Positions 44,726 to 58,500 of a stretch of DNA of 64,000 nt are shown here, piece by piece. Position 1 is the stretch's first letter, and each line of letters begins with the position of its first letter. The notes under the pieces are model-generated. The model had not been told where the DNA came from and made no database searches. It saw only the letters and a list, made by a program, of their open reading frames with translations. The translations under genes were made by a program, and so were the position numbers. Source of the DNA: Lutjanus erythropterus (lineage: Eukaryota > Chordata > Actinopteri > Lutjaniformes > Lutjanidae); contig CM034607.1 of assembly GCA_020091685.1 (NCBI GenBank), positions 27,198,145 to 27,262,144 of the forward strand, read 5' to 3'.

Positions 44726-47700
44726 ATGGCGTCCCCGTTGAAGGCGGCGGTTCTCCTCCTCGCTCTGTGGTGCTGCTGCAGTAAGTAGACAGTCAGAAAA
44801 AAACTTGCTCCAATAGAGTTCTGTAGACCTAAATGTAAGTTTGCGGCTTTTATTTGTGGAAAAATTCCCAACAAGTCGCGGTTTGTTTGTCAGTGCTCAG
44901 GGGTAAGATGGATCTTTTATTGCTGATTTTGTATTTCAGGTGCTCAACGTGTTGATTATGTGTCTCCACGGCGAGGAAGCTCCAATGGAGCAACACGACT
45001 CACCATTTTAGGACAAGGTGAGATATATATATTGGTTAAAATGTTCAAAAATGTGACTTGATTCCATTTTTTTGTAACTATAATGTAATACAGTTATCTT
45101 TTTTTACATGTTGTCTTGTTCATCCAGAAAAGTGTTTTTAATGTTTGGCGTATTTTTTCCCAGGTTTTGCCCAGGAGAGACAGTTCCAGCTGAATCCAAA
45201 AGACGACAAATTTGGCAACCATGTGACCCTGGTGTCAGACACACTGTCAGTCCCCTGTGATGTGGAGAGAGACTCAACACACGGCAAACAGATTATGTGT
45301 TACACCAGGTAGTCTGCGGCCTGAAAAAGTCCAGAAGTCACTTCATGCATGTGTATGTATCTGTCTAAAATGATTAATTTAATAATTTTGTCCATCATAG
45401 GCCCATGCCGAAGGGTCAGTATGTGGTCCATGTCAGCGTGGACGGTGTTCCTTTTCCTGACAAAAGTATATGCAACGGCAACTACAAAGCACACCATTGC
45501 AGCTTCTTTGTAAGTGTGCAGTGAATTCAACACAGACACCTTAATTTATAAATCAACTGATCCTTCAGTAAAGTTTGGATTGATTTCTAACAGTGTTTTT
45601 CTTATTTAGACTGTCTGGTACCGCACACCTTCAATCACCTCTATGAGTCCAGTCACTGGTCCCCCAGGTACGGCTCTTTACTTCTAGAGCATGCAGTTAG
45701 CTTACAGAGTCCAGTCTAAACTTTATATTAAACCGACTTCAACATGACTGCAGGCACCTTGGTGACAATTCGGGGACTCATCTTCACTGATGTGTACGGA
45801 AGCAACACTGCCAGGAGCTCCAATGGCATCAACTCCAGGTTTCTGAGGTACGAAAACAAAATAAAACTGTGATAACATTCAAAATATTCATATTACTGCA
45901 AAGAATTTTGTCCTGCCCCCTTTTTAAATGATGGGCTTTTCTGATCCTGTCAATATCTCATAAAAGAAGGCAGATTGACCAAATAATAAAGGCTTTAAAG
46001 CAGCTAGTTTGACATAAAAGTAAGCTATTTAAAAATGTTAATTTGCACTGAAAATGGGTAAAATGACCAACCCACTGAAATCTGACTGAAGGTTACAGAA
46101 GAACTTTTGCTTTGCTTGCTCACTTGCTACCAATTTAAGATAAGATAAAAAATTATTGGTCCCACAACTGGAAAATTTGCAGTGTTTCAGCAGTAAAGTG
46201 GGTAGCAAAATTTAAAAAAGCATCAATAAACAAAGGGAGATATAAAAAAATATACATTATAAACAATAAACAGACTCAACAGTTGAAATTTAAAAATATT
46301 AAAATGTACACTTTTACTGTAAATGTAAAGATTCATGTGTATAAGTTAATAAATATGAGTTTGTTAATTGCAGATCCTACATGGGAGGGATGCCGTGTGA
46401 GCTGCTCAAACCGGAGTCAGATGAACTGTAAGTGCTTTGTCAGAATGTAGATCGCACTTGGAAATGAAATCACAGTAACAACCCAGCAAAATGCAATATA
46501 GTCAATAATACTACTGGAAATGATGTGGTGTTGTACAATATTTAAGTTACATATGTTACAAAAGTTTTCAAATATTTCTACAGATATAACCTACGACTGG
46601 ACCACGATAGTTCATGGTGGGGATACATGAGCTGCAGAATGACGGGGACGTATGTTGGTAAGCTGGTTTTGATTACAAGATGCTCTTCATATATACTTAA
46701 AATATATTAGCAGTACAAACTGTGCTTGAATATTTTTTTTTTCCCTTTTCCAACAGGGCATCACAACTTGACTTACATTCTTGATGGCGAATTTGGAAGG
46801 TAAAGCATTGTTAAAATATTTGGCTGCATGCTAACTGCAATTTCTGCATTTCTAAGCTTCAGTGTATGTCTTTATGGTTTCAGTCAATCTTTGAAAGTGC
46901 AAATAGATAAACTGAAAAATGGGGTTATTGACCTGTTGATTGTCAGTTTATTATGCAGCACAGAGGAGCACCAGAGTAGCTAATGTACTGGTGTGGACAG
47001 GATCAGCAGCAAAAACATATTCCAGCTACATAAAAAAGACTCACTTAAAAAAATCAGTATACGTTTAAGTGTACACTATATTTAGAATATTTATACAGCT
47101 TTACCTTGCTGTCAGACAGCCTCTCAGGGGGGAAACTGCCAAATATAAGCCAAATATCATTCTCTCCAAAGCCACCAAACTCCTTTGGCAAAAGTAGTAA
47201 TTTTACCTCACAGAATATGTGAGTTGCTGGACTATCACTGCCTCAGCCAGTAGGTTTGTTTATCTTATTGTGTGACTTTGCGATAGTTTGGATTCACAAA
47301 AGTCCCACAGCGACACAAAAAAACTAACTGATTGAGGCAGTGGTAGATCAGCAACTTCTGTATTCTGTGAGGTAAAATTTCTATTTTTGCCAATGGAGTC
47401 TGGTTATTTTGGAGCAAGCAATATTTGCAATATATACTACTGTGAAAATATTCTAAATATAGTAATATTGATTTTTTAATATGGCTAAAATTTGACATTT
47501 GTTTCACTTAACAACAATGTGTTTGTATGAACAACTGTAATAATACTAATTAATATCTTTAAAATCTTTAGGAGTTTGTCAGAAAAGAAACTGTTCAGGG
47601 TTTCATCTTTGGGAAAGCTCTCCATGTTTCAGACCTTTGCAGGTACGTTAGACGGAAAGACATTTGTTCATAATATATGTGGCAGTTTTTATAAGTGCGT

Positions 47701-49512
47701 TGTGTGTAGTTTTTACTCTTATTATAATGAAATTTGTTATGTCTGTCCATCAGAGGTGACAGGAGTCTCCCCATCAAAAGGTAGCGTTACGGGTGGAACC
47801 TTGTTGACCGTCCACGGCCGCTTCTTCGACCAAACCGACCGCCCAGCTCGTGTTCTCGTGGGAGGTAATCGCCTGGAAACTTACCACAAACTCTACGGCC
47901 ATAGCTAGTTTTCCAGTACCATGACAACTTTGCAATTACACGGACCGATATTGTTTCCACACAGTACAAAGTGTTCAGCACGAGTAGTTGAATGTCTCCA
48001 GAAACAAAATTCTGCACATTGTTGGGGCTTCATAGTCATGCAACGGTGATAATCCTTTTCAGCACCACAGAATGTGTGCATACTTTAAGACACATCAAAC
48101 AAAAGAAAACGATAGAGTTGTCGCACGGCAGAGGAAAGAATCTCCCGAAAGCTTTGAGACATAACAGACCATGACAAAAGATGTAATGCGCTGTCTTTCT
48201 GATTGTCTTTCATAAAACTTCATGAGTCATTCTACTAGTTGCAGACTTAAGTTACAGTACAGGTTTGACAGCAAAGGAAGTCACTTTTTCTTGAATATTT
48301 GACACAATCACAAAATTTAGCTTAGATAATTTAAATTAAATAAGTATTCTTCCATATTTTCACATTGAAAAGTTGATTATGATTAAATCAGATACAGAAT
48401 GTCCAAACATTCAATAAACCCATTTGTATAATTTACTTAATCTGATATTTCAGACAATAAAATTAATATATTACTGATAGATCATGTTTAACTGAATCTG
48501 ACCAGACAAATCAAAGTACCATAAGACAACTTAGATAGTCCACCTTGCCTATAATTCTATCCTTTAAAGTTAGAAAACTGTTATATATTATATATTATTT
48601 TTAAGGGATTTTCTGAAATTTTCATAGCTTATACAACATGCCAGATTGCAAAACTTGAACCATTGTAAAAGTATTGAATAAATTCATGGAAGTGAAAGTA
48701 AATTTTAATATTTTAACATTTTCAATTAAAACTATTTAATTTTTCAGGCACTAAAAAAGTAACGAAAGTTTTTACTTTATAAAACTAAAAGATTCAAGTT
48801 TATCTAAAGGAGAAAAGTAAAGTTTCTCATTTTTGTTTTTATATTATTAAAAAAATCATCAAGCCCTGGTCCCCTGTGTGAATGTCCTGTGTCCACTTCA
48901 AAGTCCATCATATGTGGTCTTTCTTACTCTTTATACTGTGTTTATCCTTTTTACTTTGAAAGTCATGCTGACTGTCAAGAAAAACATTAACAATTCCATA
49001 TCCATTTATATGAATATACAGATTAAATTCTGTGACTATTCCACAAACTGCTGTAAACTGGGTTGAAACAAAGTGCTAAAAAACAAAATGGATTTGTGCT
49101 TGTAACTGGTAACAAAATATCATAAATAAATGATGGAATGAGGAAAATGTAATTTATAATTAAAAACAAATGGAACAATGCAACTTAAGTTCACAAATGC
49201 GCTTTTATTTCAGTACATTTAAAGAAATATATCAGTCTAAAATCTGAAAAACATTCAGAATTCAGGCCCACAGAGTTTCTGTGAGCAGATAACAGTAAAT
49301 TTTCCACTTTGTTGATAACTTTCAGTAAAGCCTCTGCTCTTGTATTTATGTGTCAGTGGAAAGTTTGATGGGAGCTACTGTGAGACACACTTTCAATCAC
49401 TGTCACTTGTTTCCTTCAGGCCTGCCTTGTGAAATCCAGAGTGTGTCCGATGACAGAATTACCTGCAAAACTGCCAAGCACGAGATGAACCACAACAGGA
49501 CAATCTACCCAG
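44726..49512 (+). CDS. pkhd1l1: pkhd1l1 exons 1-12: signal peptide and IPT/TIG domains 1-3
   Basis: Residues 1-18 (MASPLKAAVLLLALWCCC) are a signal peptide. IPT1 (~22-129) opens YVSPRRGSSNGATRLTILGQ, IPT2 (~136-250) opens ITSMSPVTGPPGTLVTIRG, and IPT3 (~261-328) opens VTGVSPSKGSVTGGTLLTVH and includes GGLPCEIQSVSDDRITC. The SP..G...GGT.LTV.G.GF pattern and paired cysteines are typical of the immunoglobulin-like IPT fold. Most of these exons are under 150 bp. Introns 11 and 12 (1.6 and 2.2 kb) are the large ones. Confidence 0.93.
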
Positions 49513-52500
49513 GTGAGAACATACCTGCTCCTCCTCCTCTTCTTCTTTGGTCCTTTTGTCTTTTGCTGTCATGCAACCAGCGCTTGTCTTGATCCATCCT
49601 GTGTACTTTATTTTGTGCTGCTGCACAGTGTCATTATTTGAACAACACGTTCATATCAGCAGACATGTTGATCACTGGAAGAATTTAAAGCATGTCTATC
49701 AAACAAAACGGTTGTACCATCACTTGTCACAGTTCATCGAGCCTCAGGGACTTTGATGTGCTGCATAGTGTGACAAGATAATCTGTCATCTGATTTTGGC
49801 AAAAGCACATATTTTTCATCATACATCATACAAAAGACCTCTCGTAGAGCTGACGTCAACAGCACAGACACCGGTTTTTAATTTCTACAACCTTTTGTAT
49901 TAGCTCTTTTTGTGCTTGTAATGAAAGAATAAGAACAAAATGTAAATGACTGCATTTGTATAGCACCCTTTTAGTATGCCGTGGTGCCAACCTGCTCATC
50001 AGGGGCCGTTTTAAAGAAACTTCTTAATTTGCAGGTCCTATTTTAACTGTTCGGTAAACATGGCAATTAGAGTTAAGACCTGATTTAGGAAACAGTCACC
50101 AAGTCAGTGTTTCTAACAGTAAGGAAAAGTGTATTAACTTTAAAAAAAATTTATTCCTAACTTTGGGATAACTATTAAACTGTGTGGTAGCGAGCAAGTG
50201 TCTGTGAACAGTAGCTAACATAGTGTTAGCTAACAGTAGGAAACAGTAATGTTAGTTACCAGAAGCTAACAGTAGTGTTCGCTAACAGTTTGCTAACAGC
50301 ATTGTCAGCCAACTTGTTTCTGTATGGCTGGTTTTTTTTATTGCTTTTACACAAGATGCAAAATACTGTAGAAGAAGACTGTAACAGATTTAAAATTTGA
50401 TAAGTGATGTTGGATTGCATTTAGCATTTCCTATTTTGGAATCTTCTTATCTTAACTCAAGACTTAACTTGTATAATCGTTTCTTAACTGTTTGGCGACC
50501 ATAGTATTAAGGGTTAGGACCTGATTTAAGAAAATACCCATGACAGATCATCAGTTTCTGCGTCATTATCCTCTGTTCTATCCTCACTTAAAATATGAAA
50601 AATATAGCATCCAAACTTCCCCAAATCTTAAATTAACACCACTAACTTTAGGATAAAAAAAATCCTACTGTAAACTCTTCTTATCTTAACTCAAAACTTG
50701 CAGATCTTATCTTTACTGTTTGGTAACCATGGTAATTGGGACCTGATTAAATAATCTACCAGAACAGATCATTTTTGTATGTTTTTCAATGTTTATTTCA
50801 GTATGTTAATGATTAAAAAAAAACAATGATTGCGAAGTTGTTAAACTCAGTGAAAAAGTAAAAGTTGATAAGCAATGTTGGTTATGTTGAGTATTTTTGA
50901 TTTCCTCATCTGAGGTAAGGTAAGATGAAATAAGATAAGATAGGATTCCTAGTACAAGTACCAGTGGGGATATTTAATTGCAGATGTGCTACTGAACATT
51001 CCACTGCATCTTGCTGTTTTATGTGTTGGCATTACGTATGACTGTAATACCTGGCTTTGACATTACCACTTTATTACTGCCACAATACATGATACTAACA
51101 CCTGAAAGCGTGGCGACAAGAAGTCGCATTGTCCAATATATTTGATTTATGTATCATGCAAAAGAATGGATACAGGACACTGCAAACAGTGTTCTCTTAC
51201 TAGAAAGTTTGGCTCCAGCTGAAAATAATTTCAATAAAATTTGAATTTGTTTTGTGTGTAAAATGTGTGCATACCATGTGATACTGTGTTACACTTTGCC
51301 ACCCATATGATGAGTAATATCCAAATTTCTTTTTAGAGATGCAACTAAGGATCATTTTAATTTTCGATTTTCTCTGCTGATTACTTTATGGTTTGATCGA
51401 TTAACAAATTTGGCTGTAAAGTAGTGAAAAATGTTTACTGCGATTTCAGAGAATCTATTTTTAAATGTTTTTTTTTTTAATATATGTCAAAGAAAAGCAG
51501 CACATTTTCACATTTGAGCAGCTAGAACTAGTGAAAGCTTAGAATTTATACTTGAAAAGTGATCACAAATAGCTTGATTTAATAAAATTTTCTGCTGGTC
51601 AACTCAGTGATTAATCGACGAATCTCTTCAGCTGTAATGTTGATATACCACCGTTTATTTTCATTTTAAACTCAGGTGGAAGAGGCTTGAAGATGGAGGT
51701 GTGGAACAACACAAGACCCTCATCGCTGCCTGACATTCTGAGCTACAACAAGAACACAACTGGACACATGATGCAGTGGCTCGACTCGATGCCCCACCGC
51801 TTTCCTGATGAACTGGGTCGTTTCAGCTCAATTTCCAGAGGCTTCTTTGTCCCTCCGACCACCGGGAACCACACGTTTTACCTCAACTGCGATGACCGAT
51901 GTGAGCTCTACTTCAGCAACTCCAGCCGCCCAGAAGATAAGGTATGAACAGCTAGGTTTTGTTATCATCTGTGAGCGCACAAAATAAATAAACAAAATAT
52001 ATTTCCTGCTTTTAACATGTTTTTTTCTTTTTTTGTAATCTCCACTTCAGGTTAAAATTGCCTATCAGCCACGTTATACCAATACTTACTTTACATTTGA
52101 ATCACAAAAGTCTGAAGTACTGGCGCTTGATGAAGGAAAAGCGTAAGTACAAGACTATGGCACTAATTAGGTCTTTAAAACTACAAATCATTTGTTCATA
52201 GTACACCGTTTTCATCGTTGCTTGAAAATAATTTAAAGACTGTTTCTTATGTAGCTACTACCTGGAAATTCTGCATCAAGACTACGGCGGCCCAGGTTCT
52301 CTCAACCTGGCCTTGTTCAGACCGGAGAGTTCCTTCACAAAAGACCAGACGGACGATGCCGTCAACGAGATCCAGAATATCGTGGCTGAATATGACGTGT
52401 CCGATGAGGAACAGGTACGTGGTTGCTAACGTGTTGCTGCTTAGTGAAATCTTGTCATTGTCTCACACAGTATACATGATCAACACGAATCTCGCTGCCC

Positions 52501-55500
52501 TTTGTAACATTATCTTACCTGAAGACTCGCTGTTGTGTGACTACATCCGGGTACAAAAACATGCAGGCATTGTAGCTTCAGTGGCTAACGTTAGCTTTTG
52601 GAGGGAGAAAATCATGATGTCTTCTGTGTGTGTAGTCCGTCTAATTAAGTATCTTCACAGTCTGATACTTCAACAGTTTTACAACAAACTGCGACTGTAT
52701 TGACTTGAAAACTTTAACCTGACAAACATCATATGTGTGATTTGTGGGACAATTCAAACAGGATCAAAAAATAATTTGTCTCTCGCCGCTGACAACAGTT
52801 AGGTCCCAGTTAGGCACTCTATAGAGCCAGATCATACTCCATTTTAGGAAACCTACACAGCTTCCCCAAATGGAAAAAAATTATGAACCTTACCTTGCTC
52901 ATTCTGACTGTTATCTAGGAGGTAACCTTTGAATCCTGGCCCAGCAATGCCGCTGTAGTCAAAGAGGTCCAGAAGGTCACCGTCAGCAGCAGCTGTGCCA
53001 GCCATCTTTGTGGGAGCACCTTCTTCAGCCTGGGCTATAGACACGCAAAGACTGGTAATGTACTACGCAAATTTATTTTGCACATCAATTACCTTAAGGT
53101 GTTCAGTTTATTTAAAATGGGGTTGTATGAGGTACTAATCCATAATCAGTGTATTACCTACAGGAGTACCGTTCTAAGAAGCTAGGCAATGTACTGCCAT
53201 GAACAGAATCAGCAGCAAAAATAAATATTAGTATACGTATACACTATATTTCGAATATTTGCACCGCTTTACCCTCCCTTCACAGCATTTAACTGCATTA
53301 CATGAGCCAGATATTATTCTCTTCAAACCAACCAAACTCCAATAGCAAAGTCAGTAGTTTTACCTCACAGAACACAAGTTATTGGTCTTGATCGGTTAGT
53401 TTGTTTGTGTTATTGTGCAGCCAGTCATGAAATCTGCCTTCTTCTTCTTTAGGACCGATCCCAGTCAGCGCCTCAGCAGCTGTGGTGGCAGCAGCCTTGA
53501 ACAGCCTTTGGTCCATCAAACCCGACTCGGTCCAGGTCACCAAACAGGACGACAGCCAAGGATCTCACTACACAGTCACATTCAATTCCGACAGAGGTAT
53601 GAGAGAGACAGAAAAGTAGCCAATCAGGGAGAAGTTATATACTTACAGTTGTATCTGATTGTATTTATGTTTTTAGTGCAATGAATTAATTGATCATCTG
53701 TCTTTTTTTTAACTACTACCAGGGGATTTCAAACCTCTTCACTACGAGGTCGTCGGCTCCGACACCAACATCACTGTGGCTGAGGTTACAAAGGGGAGAA
53801 GCAACATGAAGACCTTCACTCTGCTCTGGATGGGCGTCCCTACAAAACCCATCGCCTTCAACGCAACTGAGTCTGAGGTCTGTTGTGTAAAAATGCTGAA
53901 ACCTGAAGTCTCTCGGTCTTTTGTTTGTGCTCAGACACAGTGTGTACAATCTGTGATTCAAAGTTTGATTAAAAGTCTTCATAGTAGTAGTTACTACTTA
54001 GTTAATTAGTGGTAGAATCACTACTAACATCCAGCTTGTGTTATTTTGTGAACAGGTGCAGTCGGGTTTGGAGGACTTGATGAAAGCTGATTGTCCCAGT
54101 GAGATCCTGACCACTGAAGGGACTGAGGTGGCGTACTTCAAGGACTTTGAAGACGGCAACTCACAGGTCAGTGGAATTAGCTCAGAGACCTTTAATCTTT
54201 AGACAGGAGTGTCTAATTTTGGATTCTCACGGTTTTCTGATTTCTCGGACTCACCAGTTCAACAATAATGAAGGGACTCCAATGAACAACTCTGGTTTCT
54301 GCGGCCGGTGGTCGCTGAAGAACGCTGAGGTTCTTTTCAAGGAGAGTTACACCAAAGAATCCGGTGGCAACTACGGAGCGGTTTCACTGGACAAGCATCC
54401 CACGGTAAAACACAGTGTCTTTATCTATTGTTAATATTAGTATTCTTGCAGTAAGATGATCTGCTGCTCTGTTTCATATGAAAAGGGTTGTGGTCTTGAT
54501 TTGTGTGTGTTTGTGTGTTACCTGCTCTCACAGAGACATGACATCTCTTTGGGTCAGACTCGTGTCTCTGTCAGATACGTTTTGCATAAATTATTTGCAG
54601 CAGTGTTTCTCATCTCTCTTATGAAACCCAAAACTTATTCTACACTTGCACGTTATGAAAATTTGGTGGTGCGACGCGGTACAATGTCACTTCTGTCGCT
54701 GTTTGTAACACGGTCTGTTTTGAATGAATAAATGAAGGGGAGACACGGGAGAGGGAGGAGGGAGCGCTTGTTTTGTGTGAGCTGTGCTACATTTATTTGT
54801 TTCTGATTAACGTTCAGCTCACATGTTGAGCTGTGACTTACTCTTCATTTTTCATCATAAAATATTTATGATATATAAATATTTTCTGATCATTTCTTTG
54901 TAGCTTTGCTTTGCATACAAGGGAATGTTGAAGGATGAAGTTGGAGTGAAGTTCACTTATAGCGACAGCCAAGGCCAAACCAAGACGCAGACCGCAAAGA
55001 TCAACGCTGTCTTCACCAAGGGAAACAAGTCAGTGAAAACCATGATGTCATTTCAAAACGTCTGATTTATGCAAACTTCTCAGTAGAATTGCAGCATGTA
55101 AATGTGATTATTTCTTGACAGATGGAGCTACACATGCATGGACCTGCAGACTTCCCTGCAGACACAGTACATCGGAAGCAAATACAGTCTGCAGGAGATT
55201 TACCTCTACAAAGACGCATCTGGTGCAGATTTCTATGTGGACGTAGTTCACATCGGAAAGAGACCCACCACAAGTGATGTGAATGGTACACAGTTTGATT
55301 GATTGATTGATTGATTGTTTTGATATTTTGGGTAGTAGTTAATGTCAAAGCTAGCTGTTGTTCAGAAGTGCACTCAGATTATATTATATTGTTTTTTCTG
55401 CAGAATGTGACACTTTATTATAACAATTGAACACTGTGGAGCATGTGAATCATAACTTTCTATGTATTAAGTTCAGAGGTAGCAAAAGAACATGCATTCT

Positions 55501-58500
55501 GTATTCAAGTACAAGTACAGATACCAAGAGTAAAAGTACTGACTCAACCGGAAAAAGTACAAGCTCTAAAATGTTCAAAGTATAAAAGTAAAAAGTGGCC
55601 CTCTGCGGGATATTTAATCCTGGCTACCAGGATTGTGTTACATCGTTATTATCTTGTTACATTTGCATTGTCATTTTTATCTTGTTACATCTTATTATAT
55701 TTTTTCTGTCCTGTTACGTCTTTTATCTTGTAAGTAAAAAGCTGTCAGAGAGAGATATACTCAAGTAAACTGCAGATACCTTAAAAAATCTGCTTACTTC
55801 TTACTGACAGGACAGGTATGAACAGCTGTTGCTTTCTGATACCGAGACTTACTTGTGCAGCAGTTTATTTTATTCACTGTTTTCTTACAGCTGTTCCCAA
55901 CAAGAGGAGGCCTCCACCTTTTGAGAGCTTTGGTGGTTCCTTCGAGATGATCGCTGTTAGCAAAGACACATCAAATGCTTCACAGATCATCTACAAGATC
56001 AAAGCCACTCCAGCTGAATGTACCTTTGGGTTCCCACTGCTAGAAGTCGGCTTCCTGCAGGTAACTTACTAAATGAATTTCTGTAACAATGTCATATTTA
56101 AGACAACACTGATTGTTATTTTCCAGCTGCAGATTCCTTCATTGGGCTGCAGTGTAACCTGTAGGAACACACAGTTGTACCGTCTGCCCAGTTTAGGACC
56201 AAGTGGCAACCACCATTTTCTGGCAGAGGCTAAAAAAGTTCTCACCCCCATTTATTATTAATCACTGACAGTCGCTGGGGATAAAGGTCAGCATGGTAGC
56301 ATCAGAAAACTTACTCTTCACTTTGTACCCCTCTCCCGCCCCCCAGTTTGGGCACCCCTGGCTTAAGAAATTAAATGAATTATTAGTACTTATTCTTCCT
56401 CATTGGTGGTTTAAGCCACTGCATCTCACCTGCGTGCAGTTTTTTCAGCCTGACATTGATGAAACAGAGCACTCAACGTTGCCATAGCAAGAGAAACAAG
56501 TTAGCAGACCGTCGAGTGAGACGTCCGATTTGGAATGTGCTTTATCTGTTTTGACCCACCTTTTCTCCGAAATCCAAAATATTTCCACCCTTTATTCCAG
56601 AGAATAAGAAAGGAATAATTATCCTTATCATCTTTATTTTGGCTGTTGGCCACCATCTACTGGACACTGGCACATTGGAAAGGAGGTGCACTTACACAGA
56701 AATGGTGACACAGATGTTCCAGAGGAATTTAAAAACAAAGGTGTATCTGAAAGATGATAACAGGGATTGACATTTTCAGTTGATGTAGCGATCCAGATCA
56801 GTATTAACGCAAGCACTAAGAGTTTTAGATGTTAAACTTCTTAATGAAAAAAAATAAGTTTTGTATTAGTAAATATGAGAAGATAGGGCGTTCATGTTCT
56901 GTCTGTTGGAGCAACAATGTGGAGTCTCTAATCTGTCCAGCTTGCGTTTCTTGGGAAATAAAATCCATAAAAACAAGGGCTGGGACCGGAAATCAAACTT
57001 GTGTCTTTCTGCTGTGATGAAACTTCGCTTAACTCTGAGCCAACCTTAATGTGGACAGTTCCAGTAACACAAAGAAAACACAGCACAAGTGTGTACTGAT
57101 TTATCTTGATATCAGTTCTTTCAGGGCAAGGAAGGGCAGAGAGGGGCGAGGACTTTCCATAGGGAAACCCAGACGTTACATTTAAAGGAACGATGTTGTT
57201 TCAGCAGTGTGACTCATAACAACAGAGGAAATGATCCTCTGCCCACGGCCATGTGATATAACTTACAGTACAGCACAGAGAGGCTCCACAGTGATCCTGG
57301 ACTTCTCATGTCATGACACGCTGAACAGTCATCATTTGCCTAACAGATTGCAGTGAGGCAGTGACTGACTACTGTTTAAGTACTGACACGGAAAAGCATG
57401 ACTGCAGGGTGTAATGTCTGTCTGTCACAACCATTATTTCAAGCTGACATTAAGTCATTGTTACCTCATCCTGCACTATTTATAAGGATTTCAAATCTTT
57501 TTGTTTCTGCTCTTAAGTTTTTTTCTATAGGTGCAACCTTCCTTAACAAATTCAAACTGAAACAGGGTTCAACATTTATATTTTTTGGATATCTATTTAC
57601 CCAAAGTCATTTTTTGCTTGCCCCCGTTCAACTTGTTTTATTTAACAGTAAAGACTACTGTTAAGTGTCATGTTTAGTCTAGGGCTGCAACATCTTTAAT
57701 GTTTCAGGAAACAGTGAAAAATCCATCCCAGTTTTTCAAAGTCTAAGATCCAAATGTCTCGTTTTATGAGTCTAAAATCCAAAGATTGTGAATTTAATAT
57801 GATAAGAAAAGGAAAAAATTGGGAAATCTTATATTTTAGGGTCAAAAACTGTTGAGCCCTGTAAAAAAAGATTTTAAAAACAAGTTGTTTTATTAATTAC
57901 GCTGATTTGTTTCATGTTTAGTCTTATCAGGACAAGTATAAAGATGGGACCAATGCATGTGCTTTACCACAATATACAAATACACAAAAATTAACAAGAA
58001 AATACACACAAAACAATTCAAACTCAAAAATAATAAGACAATAAAATTACCATAATCTCTCTTTCAAAGTTTTGTCGATTTGAGTTCATGATCCATTTTG
58101 AGTTCTGTGTGTGTAGAGTACCACATGTTGAAGATACTATTTTGTAAGGGCGTTTAAGTGTGTTAGCAAAATGATTGAAGGGTCTTTCTCCCCTTGTATT
58201 TAATAGATGTCCAACAGGAGCGAGGACATGGCTGAGTTCAGGGAAGGAGCCGCCACCGTCACCGTCACTCGCCCTCGCAGAGCCACCCCGCCTCTGAACG
58301 GCACCTTTGGCTTGGAGATTTACGGAGGCCGAGCTGAAGGTAGCTCAGACGGACGTGTGTAGTATTTGCATTATCTGTCCACAGATAGGATCACCCTAAA
58401 GGTTAAACTCTGTATGAAACTCTTTGTTAACCTAAGGTAAACAGAATGTACGAGACATGTGGGCAACTTTCCAATCCATGCAATCACCCCTCCAATCCTC

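Noticed and set aside
52853-53044. Minus-strand 63-codon frame
   Set aside because: It is antisense to pkhd1l1 exon 16, whose sense frame is supported by phase and homology.
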